Source of the DNA: Absidia repens
Taxonomy: Eukaryota; Mucoromycota; Mucoromycetes; Mucorales; Cunninghamellaceae
NCBI GenBank assembly: GCA_002105175.1
Contig: MCGE01000006.1
Location: 558,001 to 622,000 of the forward strand
Direction: 5' to 3'
Length of the DNA: 64,000 bases
Shown here: positions 1-13,870 of the stretch, piece by piece
Numbering within the stretch: the stretch's first letter is position 1
Layout: each line of letters starts with the position of its first letter
The notes under the pieces: generated by a model
What the model was told of the DNA's origin: nothing
What the model saw: the letters and a program-made list of their open reading frames with translations, nothing else
Databases searched by the model: none
Position numbers and translations under genes: made by a program

Positions 1-2735
1 CGACAGTATTCGATGTGGCCTTCATGTTGGCAAATTCGTAGCTTGATTCTTCAGTGACATCTTCCGTGGCACCAGCAATCATGATCTTTGCTTTTCCAGT
101 GAGAATACTATCCACAGCCAATTCAACGGACACAGCAGAAGTAGCACAGGCGTTAGTAGGTGTTTTGATAGGACCAGAGGCTGATAAAAGAAGAAGATTG
201 ACCCAAGCAGGCATGGTGTTGATGAAAGATTCTTGTAAAATATCCTTCTGCACAGGTTTGTCAAGGAGACGATCACGGAAGAGGCCACGTTGAGCTTGTT
301 GACCACCAACGCCGGAACCACTGGTGTTACCAATTTCAGACACATGCACATACTTGTAGAATTCATAAGGATCAGTAATACCACAAGACACAAAGGCTTC
401 CACAGTAGAGACAATGTTGAAGAGAGCAACTGGATCGACTTGATCGATGATATCTTTGGGCACACCATAACGAGCAGCATCCCATCCAGTCGGAATTTGA
501 CCAGCAACCAGACGATCAAATCGAAGAGCCTTGGGTACGTATAAAGTAGCGCCCTTCTTCAGGACAACCACCCATTCTTCAGGAGCAGTTTCGTACACAT
601 CAGCTTTGTCACCCTGCTGCAGCTTGAATGTTTGAGCTTCATCTTGAGAGCAAGAAAAGGGTTCCAAATCATGATCAACGACAATTTCTTGCATAATCAT
701 CTTCTTGTTAGGATCGTAACCGTCCATCACCGAAGGATCTAAGAACAAAAATATCAAAAATATCAAAAATCAATATAAAGTAGCGTTGCTTAAAAATTCC
801 GTTTCTTTGGACTTACCGACAAATCGAATACCACTGTGTTCCAAAATTTGTTTTTCATATTTCGATTTGATATCCTTGTCTTCCACAGGTTCGTTGGTTT
901 TAGCGTCAACCCAGCCAGAGTAAGGAGTTCCATTCTTGAGGTTACCATGATGATGCTTGATATGACCCATAATCCATGACATTTCAATACAACCTTCCAG
1001 CGAGAATTCACCATTGGCTTCCATTTCCCAACGAGTACGAGCATTACCCCAGGGAGATACTTCGCCAAAACCAGTAACAACAATCACCTTATCAAGATCC
1101 AACATACCCTTAAGGTGAGACAAATGTTTGTAATTGTCATAGGTCTTGAGCTCAGGGAAGTCGAATTTCATGTTGGCCCTAGGAGTAATCTTGTGAGGAA
1201 TAAATTTGCGGTCAGCTTCATCACCATTCACAATCTTGAAATCGAGGGAGTTGTCAGCGGCCACGGCATTACGAATTTCAGCAGTTTCACGGATTTCTTG
1301 ACGTAATTGATTGGTGGCTTCTTGAAGGTTGGGAATGTATTGGAAACCACCATTGAGATCAGCCCATACAGGTTCATTTTGACAAAGTTCGACAATGCTA
1401 GGATGCATAAGCCCAAGAATATTGAAAGACATTTCAGTAGCAGAGAATGTACGAATACCAAGAGCTTCCATTCCTTCAGCAATCATGTTGTTGGGACTCA
1501 TCAAACCGGTACCACGGGTCCAACTATATTAGAAAAAAGTAAATATACATGATGAGGTTACTATTTTTTTTTTTTTTTTTTTTTTTGTTCAATAATATTC
1601 ACATCACTTACCCAATGACAGCACCAGTGATAAGCAAGTAGCTAGACCAATCTTCAGAGTACCACCGAGAGAAGAGAGTTTCAAGAGAGATTTTGGACTC
1701 ACTATATAAACCATCTGAGCCAAAGTTACCATGGTTAGGGGACAAAGGCAAAATAACTTGAGCAGGGCGAGTGTCGGAACCAATGCTTTGCTTGTGAGAT
1801 TTGATGCTACCCAATAAACGAATCAAGTTGGTCAACATCATACGGTGAGCCAATTCTGACTTGGAGTCAATGTCATCAATTTGTCGTCCATTTTCAGGCA
1901 TGGCAGCGAAAGGAACCACATAATCCAAATCCCAACCCAGTCCCTTAGGATCATAGATATAATCAACGAGAGCTTGTACATCTTGCTTTGAGCCTTGATT
2001 GAAAGGAACGACCACCAATTCGGAGCCACGGGAACCAAATGTTTGATAAATGGATTGGAAGTATTCAGTCACAGACTTGCTAAAGCGAGAAGTAGTAACA
2101 ACCACCTTAGCACCACCAGAAACGAGACCTTTAAGAATTTCGGAACCAATGGAGCCCTTGCCAGCACCAGTAAGTAGGACGCACTTGTGAGCAAAAGTAA
2201 TACCTTCATTAGCGACTTCATTGAGGACATCCAAATAGGTCGCAGTCAAACGGTTGCTGAATTCCCAACCATTGGGATCGTTGACGTTCTTTCTCTTGAG
2301 ATGGAGGAATGGGATCGTTTCGGATTTGGCGGATCGTTCGGCAACGCGTTTCCGTTCAGCAGTGCGTCCAGTAGAAGACAAGCGACGTTGGCGAGATCGG
2401 TTTTCCTTCACAATAGTGTTGGACATGGACATAGCGCGGAGGACATCACCATATAAATCACGGATAGCCAACTTGGTGGTCTTCTTCATCTTGTTTTGGT
2501 TGCGAATGATCTTGTAAAGGCGGCCTAAGTTTTGTTGCACCTTGAGACGATTAGAGTATTCGGAGATCTTTGATCCAGAAGCCATATCCTTGACATAATC
2601 AGAGAACTTGCGGCATCCAGGGCGAGGTACTTCATTGTATTGAATATCACCCTTTTCAGTGATGGTAGTGCTTGGACCAGTGGGGAAATTGACTTAACAA
2701 AAAAAAAAAAAAGTCAGTATAACAAACAAACAAAC

Positions 2736-2770
<35 letters not shown>

Positions 2771-5700
2771 TAAAAAATAAAAATAAAATAAAAAATAAAA
2801 ATAAAATAAAAAATAAAAATAAAAAATAAAAATAAAATAAAAAAATAAAAATAAAAAAAAAATAAAAAAAAAGGGGGGGGATTTAATAAATTACCATCTT
2901 TGTATACAGGGTTTTCAGTGAGCACTTCTACGCAGTTTTCAATCAAAGCTTGACCGAATTCCTTGGCCAATCGGTAAGTTTCACCCTTATCACCAGCACA
3001 GTTTTCGACATTATAGCGCATATAATCAAGAAGTTGAGGATAAGCACGGTTCATGATACCCAAGCATTGTGTTGTTACTTCGCGGTCAACAATAGCCAAC
3101 TTGCCATAGATAATAGCATACCACATTTCAAGAGCATCTTGACGCACCCAGTTCCAGTAAGAGTCATATCGGCGAGCCTTGAGAGGAGAGAAGGAAGGAG
3201 TAATACCTTCGGCATAGAAATCACCATGTTCAGCAAGCCATTGATCTAATTCAGCTTGTAATTTGAGGGTAGTGGTCTTTTCTTGTTCATAAAGCTTGTG
3301 TCCATCCCGTAAATCCTTTTGTAAGTAGTGAGCATACAAATTGAGTTGTTGGTAAATCAATGCTTCTTGTTTGGCCTTCAATGCATCAAATTCTTCACTG
3401 TTGATCATTGCCACAGCAGCACCACCAGCACCACCAGCAGCAGTACCAGATCCACCAGCAGAAAGTGTAACACCAGCCTTTTTAGCGTAAGCTTGAGTCA
3501 CACTATCCAACCATGTCTTGGCTTCAGCTTCAGCACCTAGACGACTAGCAGGTTCCATAGTAAGACCCATCAATAAAACACCATCCACACGACCAGATCC
3601 TAATCCGTAAGTTGTTGAGAGATAAGCCTTCGCATTGGCAAGAGTAAAGCCACCTGGCATCTTTGCGCCAATCATTTTAGCCACTAAGGTACTGGTATGT
3701 TTTCCAAGAGACCCAGAGAAGCTACCGTCCAAAGAGGCACCAAGTTCATCCAAAGGAGTTTCTTCGGCCTTTTCAGGCACAGCATTGTTGAATTCTTTTT
3801 GAAGATCACCGAGGATTTCGTTTTGCAAGGTAGATTTACCGCCAACCAAGTCCTTGATAGCTTTAGACAATGGAACTTCATCCACGGTTTTCTTGAGCTT
3901 TTGTGCAATCACAACATGAATCACTTCAGTCGCGGTGACAGGAACATCACTAATAAAAAAAATCAGTAAATAACCCCCAAGTTTTCCTTTTTTTTTTTTA
4001 TTGATTACCTAACAGGCGCCGCAGGTCCTGCGGTCGCCACCGGAGCGGCAGCAACAGGGGCAGCAGTGGTAACAGCAGGGGTAGCAGAAGCTCCAGAATC
4101 AGTAGTAGCAGCGGCAACAGGTTCTTCTTCGGCATTTTCAAATTCATAGTAAATTTCTTGAGAGTTCTTGGCAATGCAAAGGTTTTGGCGGCGGTTGCTC
4201 AAAGCATCGTCATAGGCTTGGTACTTGAGATTCAAAGTGCGAGTGGCCATACCGCTAAGAGTGGGAGAGGGGCCAACTTCAATGAGACGTTCGATTTGGA
4301 AGCTCTTGAAGAGTTGATCTTGGGTTTCAATCCAGCGCACAGGGGAGGCAAATTGATATGCCAATAATTCAACCAAAATAATATAACCCAGACGTTGTTG
4401 TTGTGCAGGAGTCACGTACTTATCATCTGTCCAGTTTTTGAGTACCTTGGCCAAACGAGGACTGGAGGTCAAACCATAAACATTTTCAATATAGCTCTTC
4501 TTCGTACTGAATGGTTGAGCGGTCAAGTTGGGAATGTACTTGGAAGAGAGTTGAGCCACGTCAATATCAGAAGGATTGAATTTCTTGGCCAAATAGCTAC
4601 GGAAGGGAGCGACACCGCTAAGTAAGAATGAGGAGTGGAATGGCACATCAATACCAGGCAAAGGGACAGTAGCATGACCACGTTCAAGCTTGATGCGACC
4701 TTGAGCTTCCTTCGCACGAGTCTTTTCCAACACACCATCAATAATTTCGGACAAATGTTTCTTGACATCTTCAAGAGGCATGGTTTCCATCAATTTCTGG
4801 AGATCAATATCGGATACCTTGATGTAGTTCAAAACGTTGGTAAGTACGTCCAAATTGGGAAGGGAACCAGCAGTCACATATTGCCAGTTTTCGACGTTGA
4901 AATTCACAATTTCCAAAACATCACCACTGATTCGAGCAATGGAATCCACAACGTATCGCAGAGCAGTGTCGTTGAAGGACTTGGACACACGAGCAGGATT
5001 GACAGCAGCCATACCATAATTGGAGCGGCCTTGTTCATCACGTTGCACGGCAGATTGCATTGTCATACCACGGTAGAAGACGACATCCACAAGAGATTCT
5101 AAAGGAAGAACATCGCCAACAGAAGCCAAGGCAGCATATTCCCCGAGAGAGTGACCTGCGAAGGCACAGTTGCTTTGGATAAGTTCCTTGGATCGCATAT
5201 CTTCAAACGCCGCCTTTTCCAATAAAGTAAGAGCAGGCTGGGTAAATTGAGTAGCAGACAAAAGACCATTGGGAGCTTGGAAAGTATAGAAGGAAGTGCG
5301 TTCATTGATGGTAGGGAACAAAGGCAAAGTCTTGATAGAGCTATCGGATTCCACCACATCATAGGTCATGCTCATATAGTTTTGACGAATCTTGTTACCC
5401 CGAGGACCACCAAAGTGAACAATTTTTTCCTTGGGATTCAAGCGGACAATTTCAAGGATAGAGAAGCCATAGTTTTCCATAAAATGCTTGTCAGCACGAT
5501 CCCAGATTTCCTTCGCCACATTGGATGAATTGTAAAGAGCCATACCCATACCTTGTTCTTGAGAGCCTTGACCAGTAAACACATAGGCAGTGACAGGTTG
5601 TTCGACTTCAGCAGTACCCACCACGACCTTTTCACTATTTTGATTGATAGTTTCAATTTGGATGATCTTTCGTCCATTCTTCATACCAGTGTGAGAGAGC

Positions 5701-8700
5701 TTGGTTTCAAGGCGATCAGACGGTAACACCATGCCCATGAATTGCACGCTATAGGCTACTACACGACGAGGGACATTGTCGGCAGCAAAGATTTCCACAA
5801 ACTTACGAGTAGAGGCACTAGTCCACATACCGTGAGTGATTGTACCAGGAAGGACAGCCAAGTCAGCGAAGTAAGGGTTGACGTGAATAGGGTTGTAATC
5901 ACCAGATACATTGGCATAAGGTTCGTTGGAAGCAGGAGCATGGACCACAGAGGAATAGATAGACTGAGCAGGCATGACTGAGTAGCCACCGTTTTCAAAG
6001 AAATGAGCTTGTTCAATTTCTTGACCATTACGCTTGAGGTATTCAATGACAGGGTTGCCATGACTTTCACCAGCTTCGTAATTGACATTGGCCACCTTGA
6101 CAAATTCCTTGGTAGACACCTTCATATCAACAGTACCAGTAGTCTTTACACTAGCAAACACACGCTTGTTGAGATAATGGAGTTCGGTGGTGAGACGGAA
6201 CACGAGAGAAGTGCCAGGAGAGAGTTCGTAGTTGTCCAATTCTTCAGTCCAGTCGATCCATTCCTTTGACTTGAGCACAGCAATGTCCTTGACAGATTGG
6301 AGATTCAGATTCATAGGAGTTTCTACCTTGCGCTCAAATGTATGTTCAAAATCAGTAAAGTTGCCACGATACAAGAATTGACTAGTCACTTCCATCACAG
6401 CCTTTCCTTCACGAGCAATAACCCCCTTCACTTCAATGAGCTTTCCGGAATCATTGTTAACGATAGCGTTGATCTTTGCATAGGTGTCTACGACGTCACC
6501 AACGGAGAGTAGATCGCCACCTTCGAGAAGTCGGAATCCGTTGGACAAGTGCACCAATTTCAATAAATCACCATCGATTTCACGAGGGAAAATTGCCTTG
6601 ATAATAGCCTTCCATCCAACAACAATAGCGAAATCCATGGGAGCATAGATCATCTTTTGGCCACGATCAACATACACTTCAGCCTGATTACCAACAGCTT
6701 GACAGAATTCCTTGATTTCTGCAGACTTTACAGTCTCGCCCATACCAATAAGATTTTCGGTCACAGGGATAGATAAAAAGTCGTCTTTAGCGTTGATGCC
6801 AAACCAAAGTTTCCAGTAAAATTCCTTAATACGATTGTTTCGACCCTAAGTTTATAGAAAAAGTATAAAACATCAGTAAAATGCAACCATCATCATACCT
6901 GGATCCTATTTTTCCTTAGACTTTTTTGTTATCACAATCAAAACTTACATCCATAATTTCGTGAATAGGAGCGTAACCAAATTCAGGTTTGTAAAGGAAG
7001 TGCAATTTCAATGGAACGTAATCAGCGTCACGTTTTTCATACAAGGTAACGTCGATATTGGCACCAGCGTAAGTAGCTTCCACAGAGGTAACGTAATCTT
7101 CCGTCTTTCCAGAGGCACTCCATAAACGTTTGTCTTGCACATTAAGAGAAACGACTTTGCCTTCAGTGTTTGATGTCACCGTTACCTTTTGACCAGCACG
7201 AGGACGCAAGATGCGAGCCAAAGGATTGTCAGAGAAATTTTTGTTCTGCACAACAAAGGGAGAGGTAACCAATGCACGTAGCCAATTGAATGAGACACCA
7301 GCAATGGTTTGGAACCAATCATCATCTTGAGGGAGTGCAGCATCACTGTCGCCAGTGTAATAAATTTTTTCGTTGGGGGAAGAAGAGGAATCAGCAGCGA
7401 TGAGCTTGTTGGCTGTGTTGGAGGCACCACCCAAATATTCGACTTCAGGGATCAAGGATTCATCATTGTTGTAATACTTTTCCTTGAGGCTAGCGATGTG
7501 ACTATTATAAATGTCACCCAAAATTTCACCGACAGGTTGATCGACACGAGTAGCATACTTGGCTGCAACAGGACCATGGAGAATACAAGTACGTTGGACA
7601 TCTTGATCAACCACAGCACCAAGATCTTCAGACTGCCACAAAGAATCCTTTTTGAACCACACATCAAAGTCCTTGTCCATCACAGGAATGAAAGGCACAG
7701 GTTTTTGACCACGGCGTTGGCAAAGAGTAAAAAAGTGGAGGACATCTTCAGAAGTCAAAAGTTGGGACTTGGCTTGAGGGAATTGGGCCAAGAATTCAGC
7801 AGTAAATTCGTGAGGATGATCCAACTGGGAGTACGATTGCAGAGTTGAGGTAGCTTGCGCTTTTGAGAATCGTTCTTCAATACGTCGTAAAAAGTCACCA
7901 AGAAGATTGCGGAGAGTAATGTCGATCCATCGGCGTTCGTGCTTGATGTACAATAACTCCACCATACGGTCCACCACTTCGGTATAAGTCATATCTTGAA
8001 GATCTACAACATCGCCATTTTCCTTTTTACCAAACCACACTTTTTGGAAGTCAGCGTTGAGTCGTCTGATAATATAATCTTTCTTGGCGAGAAGAGCAGG
8101 TAAACGTTTGTCGCGGGGTAAGCTGAAAATAGTTTCGTCCAATTCCTTCCACAAACGCACACCGCGAGTAGCAACCTTATGAATAGGTTCTCCGAGTTCC
8201 GATCGCACAGTCATGATACCACCGGTAGGGCCTTTGTAAGTCTTTTCCCAGTCTCCATCGTCCACACCTGGAGCATCCACCATAGCTTGTTTTGCAGCAT
8301 CAGAAGCAAGGCCTTCCTTGGATACCATCATGCGAGAGCCAAATAAGACACCATCAAAGGGCATAGGAGGATAACCAAATTTGGAAGACCATTCACCAGT
8401 AATGTAAGGTAAGGTATCGTCAGCACCGCCAAAGCCTGATCCAGCAATGAGAACAAGGTTGTCTTGACGGCGAATGGAAGCATATGTTTCAAGAATAGGT
8501 TGATGGACATCTTCGAAGCTGTGATGACCACCAGCACGGCCACCAGTCCATTGCATAATGATAGGCATTGTAGGGTTAGCCGCAGCGATAGAGATAACCT
8601 AAAACAATAAATGCATGTGAGTTTTCATCACTAGCTAATTGCCTTCCCTTCTATTTCTTTAGTTATGATATTTACCTGACGGATAGTTTCCACACTTCCA

Positions 8701-9623
8701 GGCTTGAATGCAACGTGGCGAATACCAGCAGCTTGCACGTTGGAGATGACTTCATTGGCGACGTCCAACGAGGGAACACCAGCGGCAACACAAATACCTT
8801 CCATAGGGAGACCTTCCTTTCGCATAACTTGGACAAGAGGGTATTGGAAACCCCATTGGCGCACATTCAAAAACAAGATGTTCAAAGTAATGCCTTCACC
8901 AGGGCGAGTTAAATTCATGATTTTGTCAACTTTTCCACGGAGAGCTTTTTCATTGTAGTGAGCACCGCCGGCCAACTCGACATGATATCCAGCATTCATA
9001 ACAGCAGACACAAATTTTTCACTAACAGTAGAAGGAGTCATACCCGCTACCATCAATGGTGGTTTACCCAATAAACGTGACATACGGGTATCCACGTGAA
9101 TACGACCATTGCTATGAAAAATAAAATAAAATAAAGTATAAGTATTCAAAAGAGTCGGCGTTTAAATCAATGATGGTCTGTGTGTTTGTTTGTTAGCTTT
9201 CGTCGTACCTTGTGGTCTTGATAAGCTTTGGTTGGAAAAGTTTGGCCCAGTTTTGAGAATAGGTAACAGCACGTAAATCAGCGTCAAATAAATCAGCCTT
9301 GTAAGATAAATCCCGATTTCCACCTTCCAAAGCACCAGCCAATAACACTTGCGCGCCAGTACCTTCTTTGTTGCGGTAAGTCAGACCACCGACACCAGAA
9401 GTTCCACCGGGTCCGAAATCGATAATGTGAGTCAAATCTTTTGGAGCAATTGCCTTTTCCCAATGCACATGATGAGAATAAATCAATGACACCAGATCAG
9501 ACGTCAACGAAGTCGAAGATCGAAGATCCACACCTAACAAGTTAGAAAAAAAATGGTAAGTTTTGTGATAAATTTTAAATCTCCTCAACCCCAACGTCCC
9601 CAAATAAAATCCCCCAAAACAAT

Positions 9624-9668
<45 letters not shown>

Positions 9669-11120
9669 TACCAGAATCAGTAGCATAAACAGGAATCTTC
9701 AAGTCTTTGGCATCATGTTGCAAATGATAGCGTTCAACATCACGCATCAAAGTATCAAAGGCTGGCTGTAAGTAAGAACTATGGAAAGGAGCAGTGATGG
9801 GCAAAAATCTGGAGGAGAATTTGATTTTGCGTTGAGAATAAGGTACACGAGACTGATCCAAACCAGTAGGAGCCTTGAGTTTTCGTAGACTGAGATTCAA
9901 ACCGTAGAGAGATTGAGGAGGACCAGTACAAACAAAAGAGCGAGGACCATTATGCAGAGCAATTTCAACTTGTCGATCAGGTGCCAAATGCGCATTAGTA
10001 GCTTCTAAATGCTTCAAAACTTGAGATTCACGTAGGCCGTTGACCGCCAACATGGGAGTGGGAGTACCTTCGTTATTGTTGAGAGAATCTTCCAAAATAG
10101 TGGGGTTCAAGGTGGTAGGTGGAAAGGCCTGTTGAGCGCGGGTGCCCATCCAAAACAAAAGACCCAAAGCCCTTTCAGCATTGTCCAAGAATTCTTCATA
10201 AGTGGTGGAGGAGGAGATCACCACAGAACTGATAATACCTTGACTGTGACCAGTGGTGCCTACAACGATAAATAAACACACATTTCAGTAACATGGATAT
10301 AATTTCTGGTTTGTCGCTCTTTCTCTTCGGCATCCTTACCATTGATCAATTTTATAATGTCACCAGGAATGCAGTCCATCACACGGAGCATCACGTAATA
10401 GTGAAGAAGTTGAGTAAGACCAATCAGAGGTAAGCTAACAGGAGCAGACACCAGATATTGCAGATCAGGGCGAATTTCAGGATTTTTCAACCATCGCATG
10501 ACATCGAGACCCTTGGAGTGAAAGACACTTGCTTCAGAGCTACGGGCATAGTTCGCCAAAACACCAGCCATACGTTCAATAAAAGGTTGGACCAATCCAT
10601 CGTAGGTGTCACAGAGATCAGCCATTTCATCAAAGTATTCTTCGATATTTCCTTGACCACCGAAAATTGCAAAGATTTTTGCTTCACCCCGTTGAGCAGC
10701 AGCAAAGAGAGCAGATTGAGCGGGTGCAGCTTCCTTGGCAGTAATGACTTGATGTTTCTTGAGCACCACCAAAGCACTGAAATAAGCTTGTAAGACAACC
10801 TTTTCAGAGTCAGAGGACAAAGATCGAGTTATGGCGTGTACATCATTGTTTTTCAAATATTGGACACCAAAATCAACAAAGACGGTTCTTGCTACAGGAA
10901 GGAATTGTTCTTCTTTGGAAGCCCGCTGACTTGCAAAATGAAGGAAGCGAGCAGAGAGTTCAATGTCAGGGACTTCATCTTCAACTTGATCAGTTTGGAT
11001 TGGGAATTCTTCTTTGAGTTGTTCAGCCAACACCCAAATGTCAGCAGGTACCAAGACGGAGACTTCAGTACTGTTTTGTTTCACGGAAAGAGGGCGGAGT
11101 GCTTGAGGTTTGTTTTCCAT
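1..11120 (-). CDS. Fused beta-alpha type I fatty acid synthase (partial, C-terminus outside window)
   Basis: Cytosolic multienzyme making palmitate/stearate from acetyl- and malonyl-CoA. Ten in-phase exons: 11120-10340, 10259-9672, 9533-9209, 9111-8676, 8598-6949, 6845-4009, 3949-2895, 2692-1612, 1523-817, 738-1, giving about 3,399 residues. Domain order is fungal beta then alpha in one chain: acetyltransferase (GHSQG, Ser about 266), enoyl reductase (VAGMTP about 580; [10 protein letters not shown] about 725), MaoC-type dehydratase (SGDYNPIHV about 1574), malonyl/palmitoyl transferase ([10 protein letters not shown] about 1826), Pro/Ala linker, acyl carrier protein (GGKSTLQNE, phosphopantetheine Ser about 2245), ketoreductase (TGAGKGSIG about 2735, YSESK about 2888), ketosynthase (NACATS, Cys about 3350). 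The ketosynthase end and the phosphopantetheinyl transferase should lie beyond base 1. Ascomycetes keep the two halves as separate genes. All nine introns are canonical GT-AG; intron 2 holds 41 consecutive A and intron 7 an A/T-only tract. The start is the first ATG of a long open frame. Confidence 0.97.
2700..2880. repeat. A/T low-complexity tract in FAS intron 7
   Basis: About 180 nt made almost entirely of runs of A separated by single T (AAAAAT/AAAAAAT steps, plus strand), preceded by a short (AAAC)n stretch and ending in a G run. It fills the 202-nt intron between the ACP and ketoreductase exons, the longest intron of the gene. It looks like a slippage-expanded microsatellite; no function is visible. 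Confidence 0.85.
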
Positions 11121-12188
11121 GGCAGTAGATTAGATGAAGGGGGAAGGAGAAGTGTAGGAGTGTAATATATAAAATAGCAGATCAAAGGGTGTATGTATGA
11201 ATGAATATATGTAAAATGAGAATAAATGTTGAAGAAAAAACAAAGAATGATATATCAAAGGAGGTAATCTATTAAAGATCAGAAAAGTTAGTTGGGGTAC
11301 ACAAAGACACTGCTTTTTTTTTTTGACAAGTACAAATAAATCCAATACCTTTTTGGCGTGAAGTAAAGTGTGTGTATAGTGTGTGTGTGTGTATCGACTT
11401 TACGCTTCAAAAGAATAACTTTATGATAAAAAAAAAGGTGATGTTTTTTTCCCAACAAAGATAGTTGAAAGAAAAGAAGAAAAAAGGAAGTACTCAAAAA
11501 GATTTTTTATGGTGGAGACAAACCAACCCCCATCAAAAAATTGACCCAACTTTTTTTCCCCTACAATTTTTAAAATGCCGCCATTATTTTTTTGAATCGA
11601 ACGTATATTTTGTACTATATGCTCTTTTTGGGTGTACCTTGACAACCCCAAAAAAGAGAACGTCTTTTTTCAAAAAGGACGTTCACCAGGACCAATGCTT
11701 ATCAATCAATTATAACTATGCCCCAAAACTCCATATTACCCTCTCCAACACTTTTTTTTATATACGTGGTATCGTTCATCAAACACTTCTACCTTTAATA
11801 TTTTTCCACGTAAATCCAGCACAAGATCCTTACGTCAATGTCGGTCTTTCAAACATACCCCTTCTGGGGCAGTATATACTCATACCATGAAACATTACTG
11901 CAACAAGTTGTAGCCCAAAAACAGAAAAAAAGATAAAAGTCCAGTAAAAAAGATAAAAGGCCCAAACCACACAGTTGAATTAAGTACTAAATAAATATTT
12001 CGGAAGGACCGGCCAATACGGAAGATAATCCCACAACGTCGGCTAAGGTACGGATTGAAAAACCCTATATGATACCCATGGCATAAAAAAAAAATTGCTG
12101 GGTTTTTAATCTAGGCGTGGGTAAAAAGGGAAGTCCTTTGTGTAACTCGACTTTTTCGCTCATTCAAACTTTTTTTTATTTTTTTCTT
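11121..12188. promoter_or_regulatory. Divergent intergenic region between FAS and PA-TM-RING genes
   Basis: Shared upstream region of two divergent genes. A TATA-like ATATATAAAATAG lies at 11165-11177, about 45 bp before the FAS start codon when read on the minus strand. The middle is AT-rich with short homopolymers and a small (GT)n stretch at 11377-11392. I found no ORF with exon-like features and no tRNA. Confidence 0.5.
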
Positions 12189-13870
12189 ATGCGATTGTAC
12201 TCATGCTTACTATGGCTACTGGCCTCTACTATATTCTCTAAACTAATCAAAGCGCAGTCACTTACCAATCCTGTTTTCTGGCAAATTTCTCTCGTATACA
12301 ACACTTCAAACCCTCTCGATCAAGGCAATATGGTTAACAGTGATTCAGCTTTAGCGGTTTCACAGGACTTCCAAGTGGTGTATGCTGGAGACGATACCGA
12401 GTATGAGCGCAAGGTAAAAAAAAAAAAAAAAAAAAAAATAGGCTACATATACTCTATCTATCTCTATCATTTTTCTCTTCCTGTACGTTTCTCTCCTTAC
12501 TTATTTTTGTTTTTCTATTTTAATTTATTTTAGCGAATACTGATCGACATGTCAGACGGATGTTCCAAAACGACCAATCTTACAACGATACAACAGTGGA
12601 ATGATCACCAACTAACCACCCCAGCGATTCGCTCGCAACCGAAGATTGCTCTGATTGAACGTGGCAACTGTTCATGGCAAAATAAGGTGACAGCCGTAAA
12701 CTATTTATCCTTACTCTACCGCCTCAATATCGAAGCTATGATGATTTATGATAACGATACCCATGGAACCAACATATCATTTGACATGGAACCGTTAGCA
12801 CCAGATAACTCACAGAAACCAGTAATATACAATAGTCCACTACCATTCGATCGCAACATTACCAACATGAAAGATAATGATGTCTTTTGGAAGGGAAACG
12901 ACAGTAGCAACAATACACTTTATCTTCCTGTTTATTTTACCACCAAAAATCATGGTCTGTATTTGAAAAAATTGGATCATCATTATTACTACTACTCTTC
13001 AAATTCAAATAACATATCCTCGGATTTGCGCCAATTCTATCAAGTTGTCCCTTTTTTTTCTACTGCTCCCTGGCAAGACACTGGCAAAAGAGATGATGTC
13101 GGAGAGGAATCCTCTAGCATGCTGTCTTCTAGCAGAGGATACCTTATATATATCCTTGCGCTGGTGGCTATCTTTATTATAAGTAAGGAAAAAATCAGAC
13201 GGGAATTATATTTATTTATGACTGATCACTTCTATAATAGGTGCGATCTTGCTACGATGGTGGAAAGTGCGAAAAATGCAACAGCGAATATCAACACAGA
13301 ATGAACATGTGGTACAACCCAATCACATCCTTCACACCAGAGTAAACCAAGTGGATCCCCTTCCTGTCTCTATTGTCAATTCTTTGCCAATCATTTACTA
13401 CAATTCGAGTAACGTCAAAAACGCCATATGTTGTATTTGTCTGGACGATTACGTCGAAAATAAAAATCAGGTGCGGATACTTCCTTGTGGCCATGGATTC
13501 TGTGTCTTATGCGTCGGTAATTAAAAGTGAAGAATAACAGTAAAAGGAGACACGACTCAATATATTTTCTTGTTATTGTTTAGATCCTTGGCTTACACAA
13601 AAATCAACACTTTGCCCTATTTGTAAATATGATTGTCTTCCATCTGAACAGCGTCTTGAACGGGAACAATGCCGGCAGCAACAGCAGCAGCAGCAACAAC
13701 AACAACTTGAGACATCAACTTACGATAGCGGGAATGAAATGGATTTATCTGACGCAATCATCAACTCAAACTCTGTGAACGGTCCCGTTACGCTTAATAA
13801 TGGTCAATCTACTTCTGGGCAAGCATCACTCACACTCGACGGACACCATCATGAAACAACTCGACCATAA
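12189..13870 (+). CDS. PA-TM-RING E3 ubiquitin ligase (endomembrane)
   Basis: Probable membrane-anchored ubiquitin ligase of the secretory/endosomal system, 478 aa. Exons 12189-12413, 12534-13182, 13241-13516, 13584-13870, all in phase. The ATG at 12189 is chosen because it opens a clear signal peptide (residues 1-24: basic start, Leu-rich core, ending near KAQS). A protease-associated-like lumenal domain with several N-glycosylation sequons follows, then one membrane span at about 275-297 that is reconstituted only after intron 2 is removed. A cytosolic RING lies at about 354-400 (CCICLDDY, LPCGHGFC, PWLTQKSTLCPIC), then a poly-Gln stretch and a Ser/Thr/Asn-rich tail. The RING ligand order is C3HC4 (CGHGFCVLC), whereas this family normally has RING-H2. 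A poly(A)-signal-like AATAAA lies at 14054. Confidence 0.88.

Noticed and set aside
79..519. Long open frames antisense to or overlapping the fatty acid synthase exons (for example 79-519, 4635-5102, 7309-7848)
   Set aside because: Shadows of highly expressed coding sequence; no domain features or independent splice signals.
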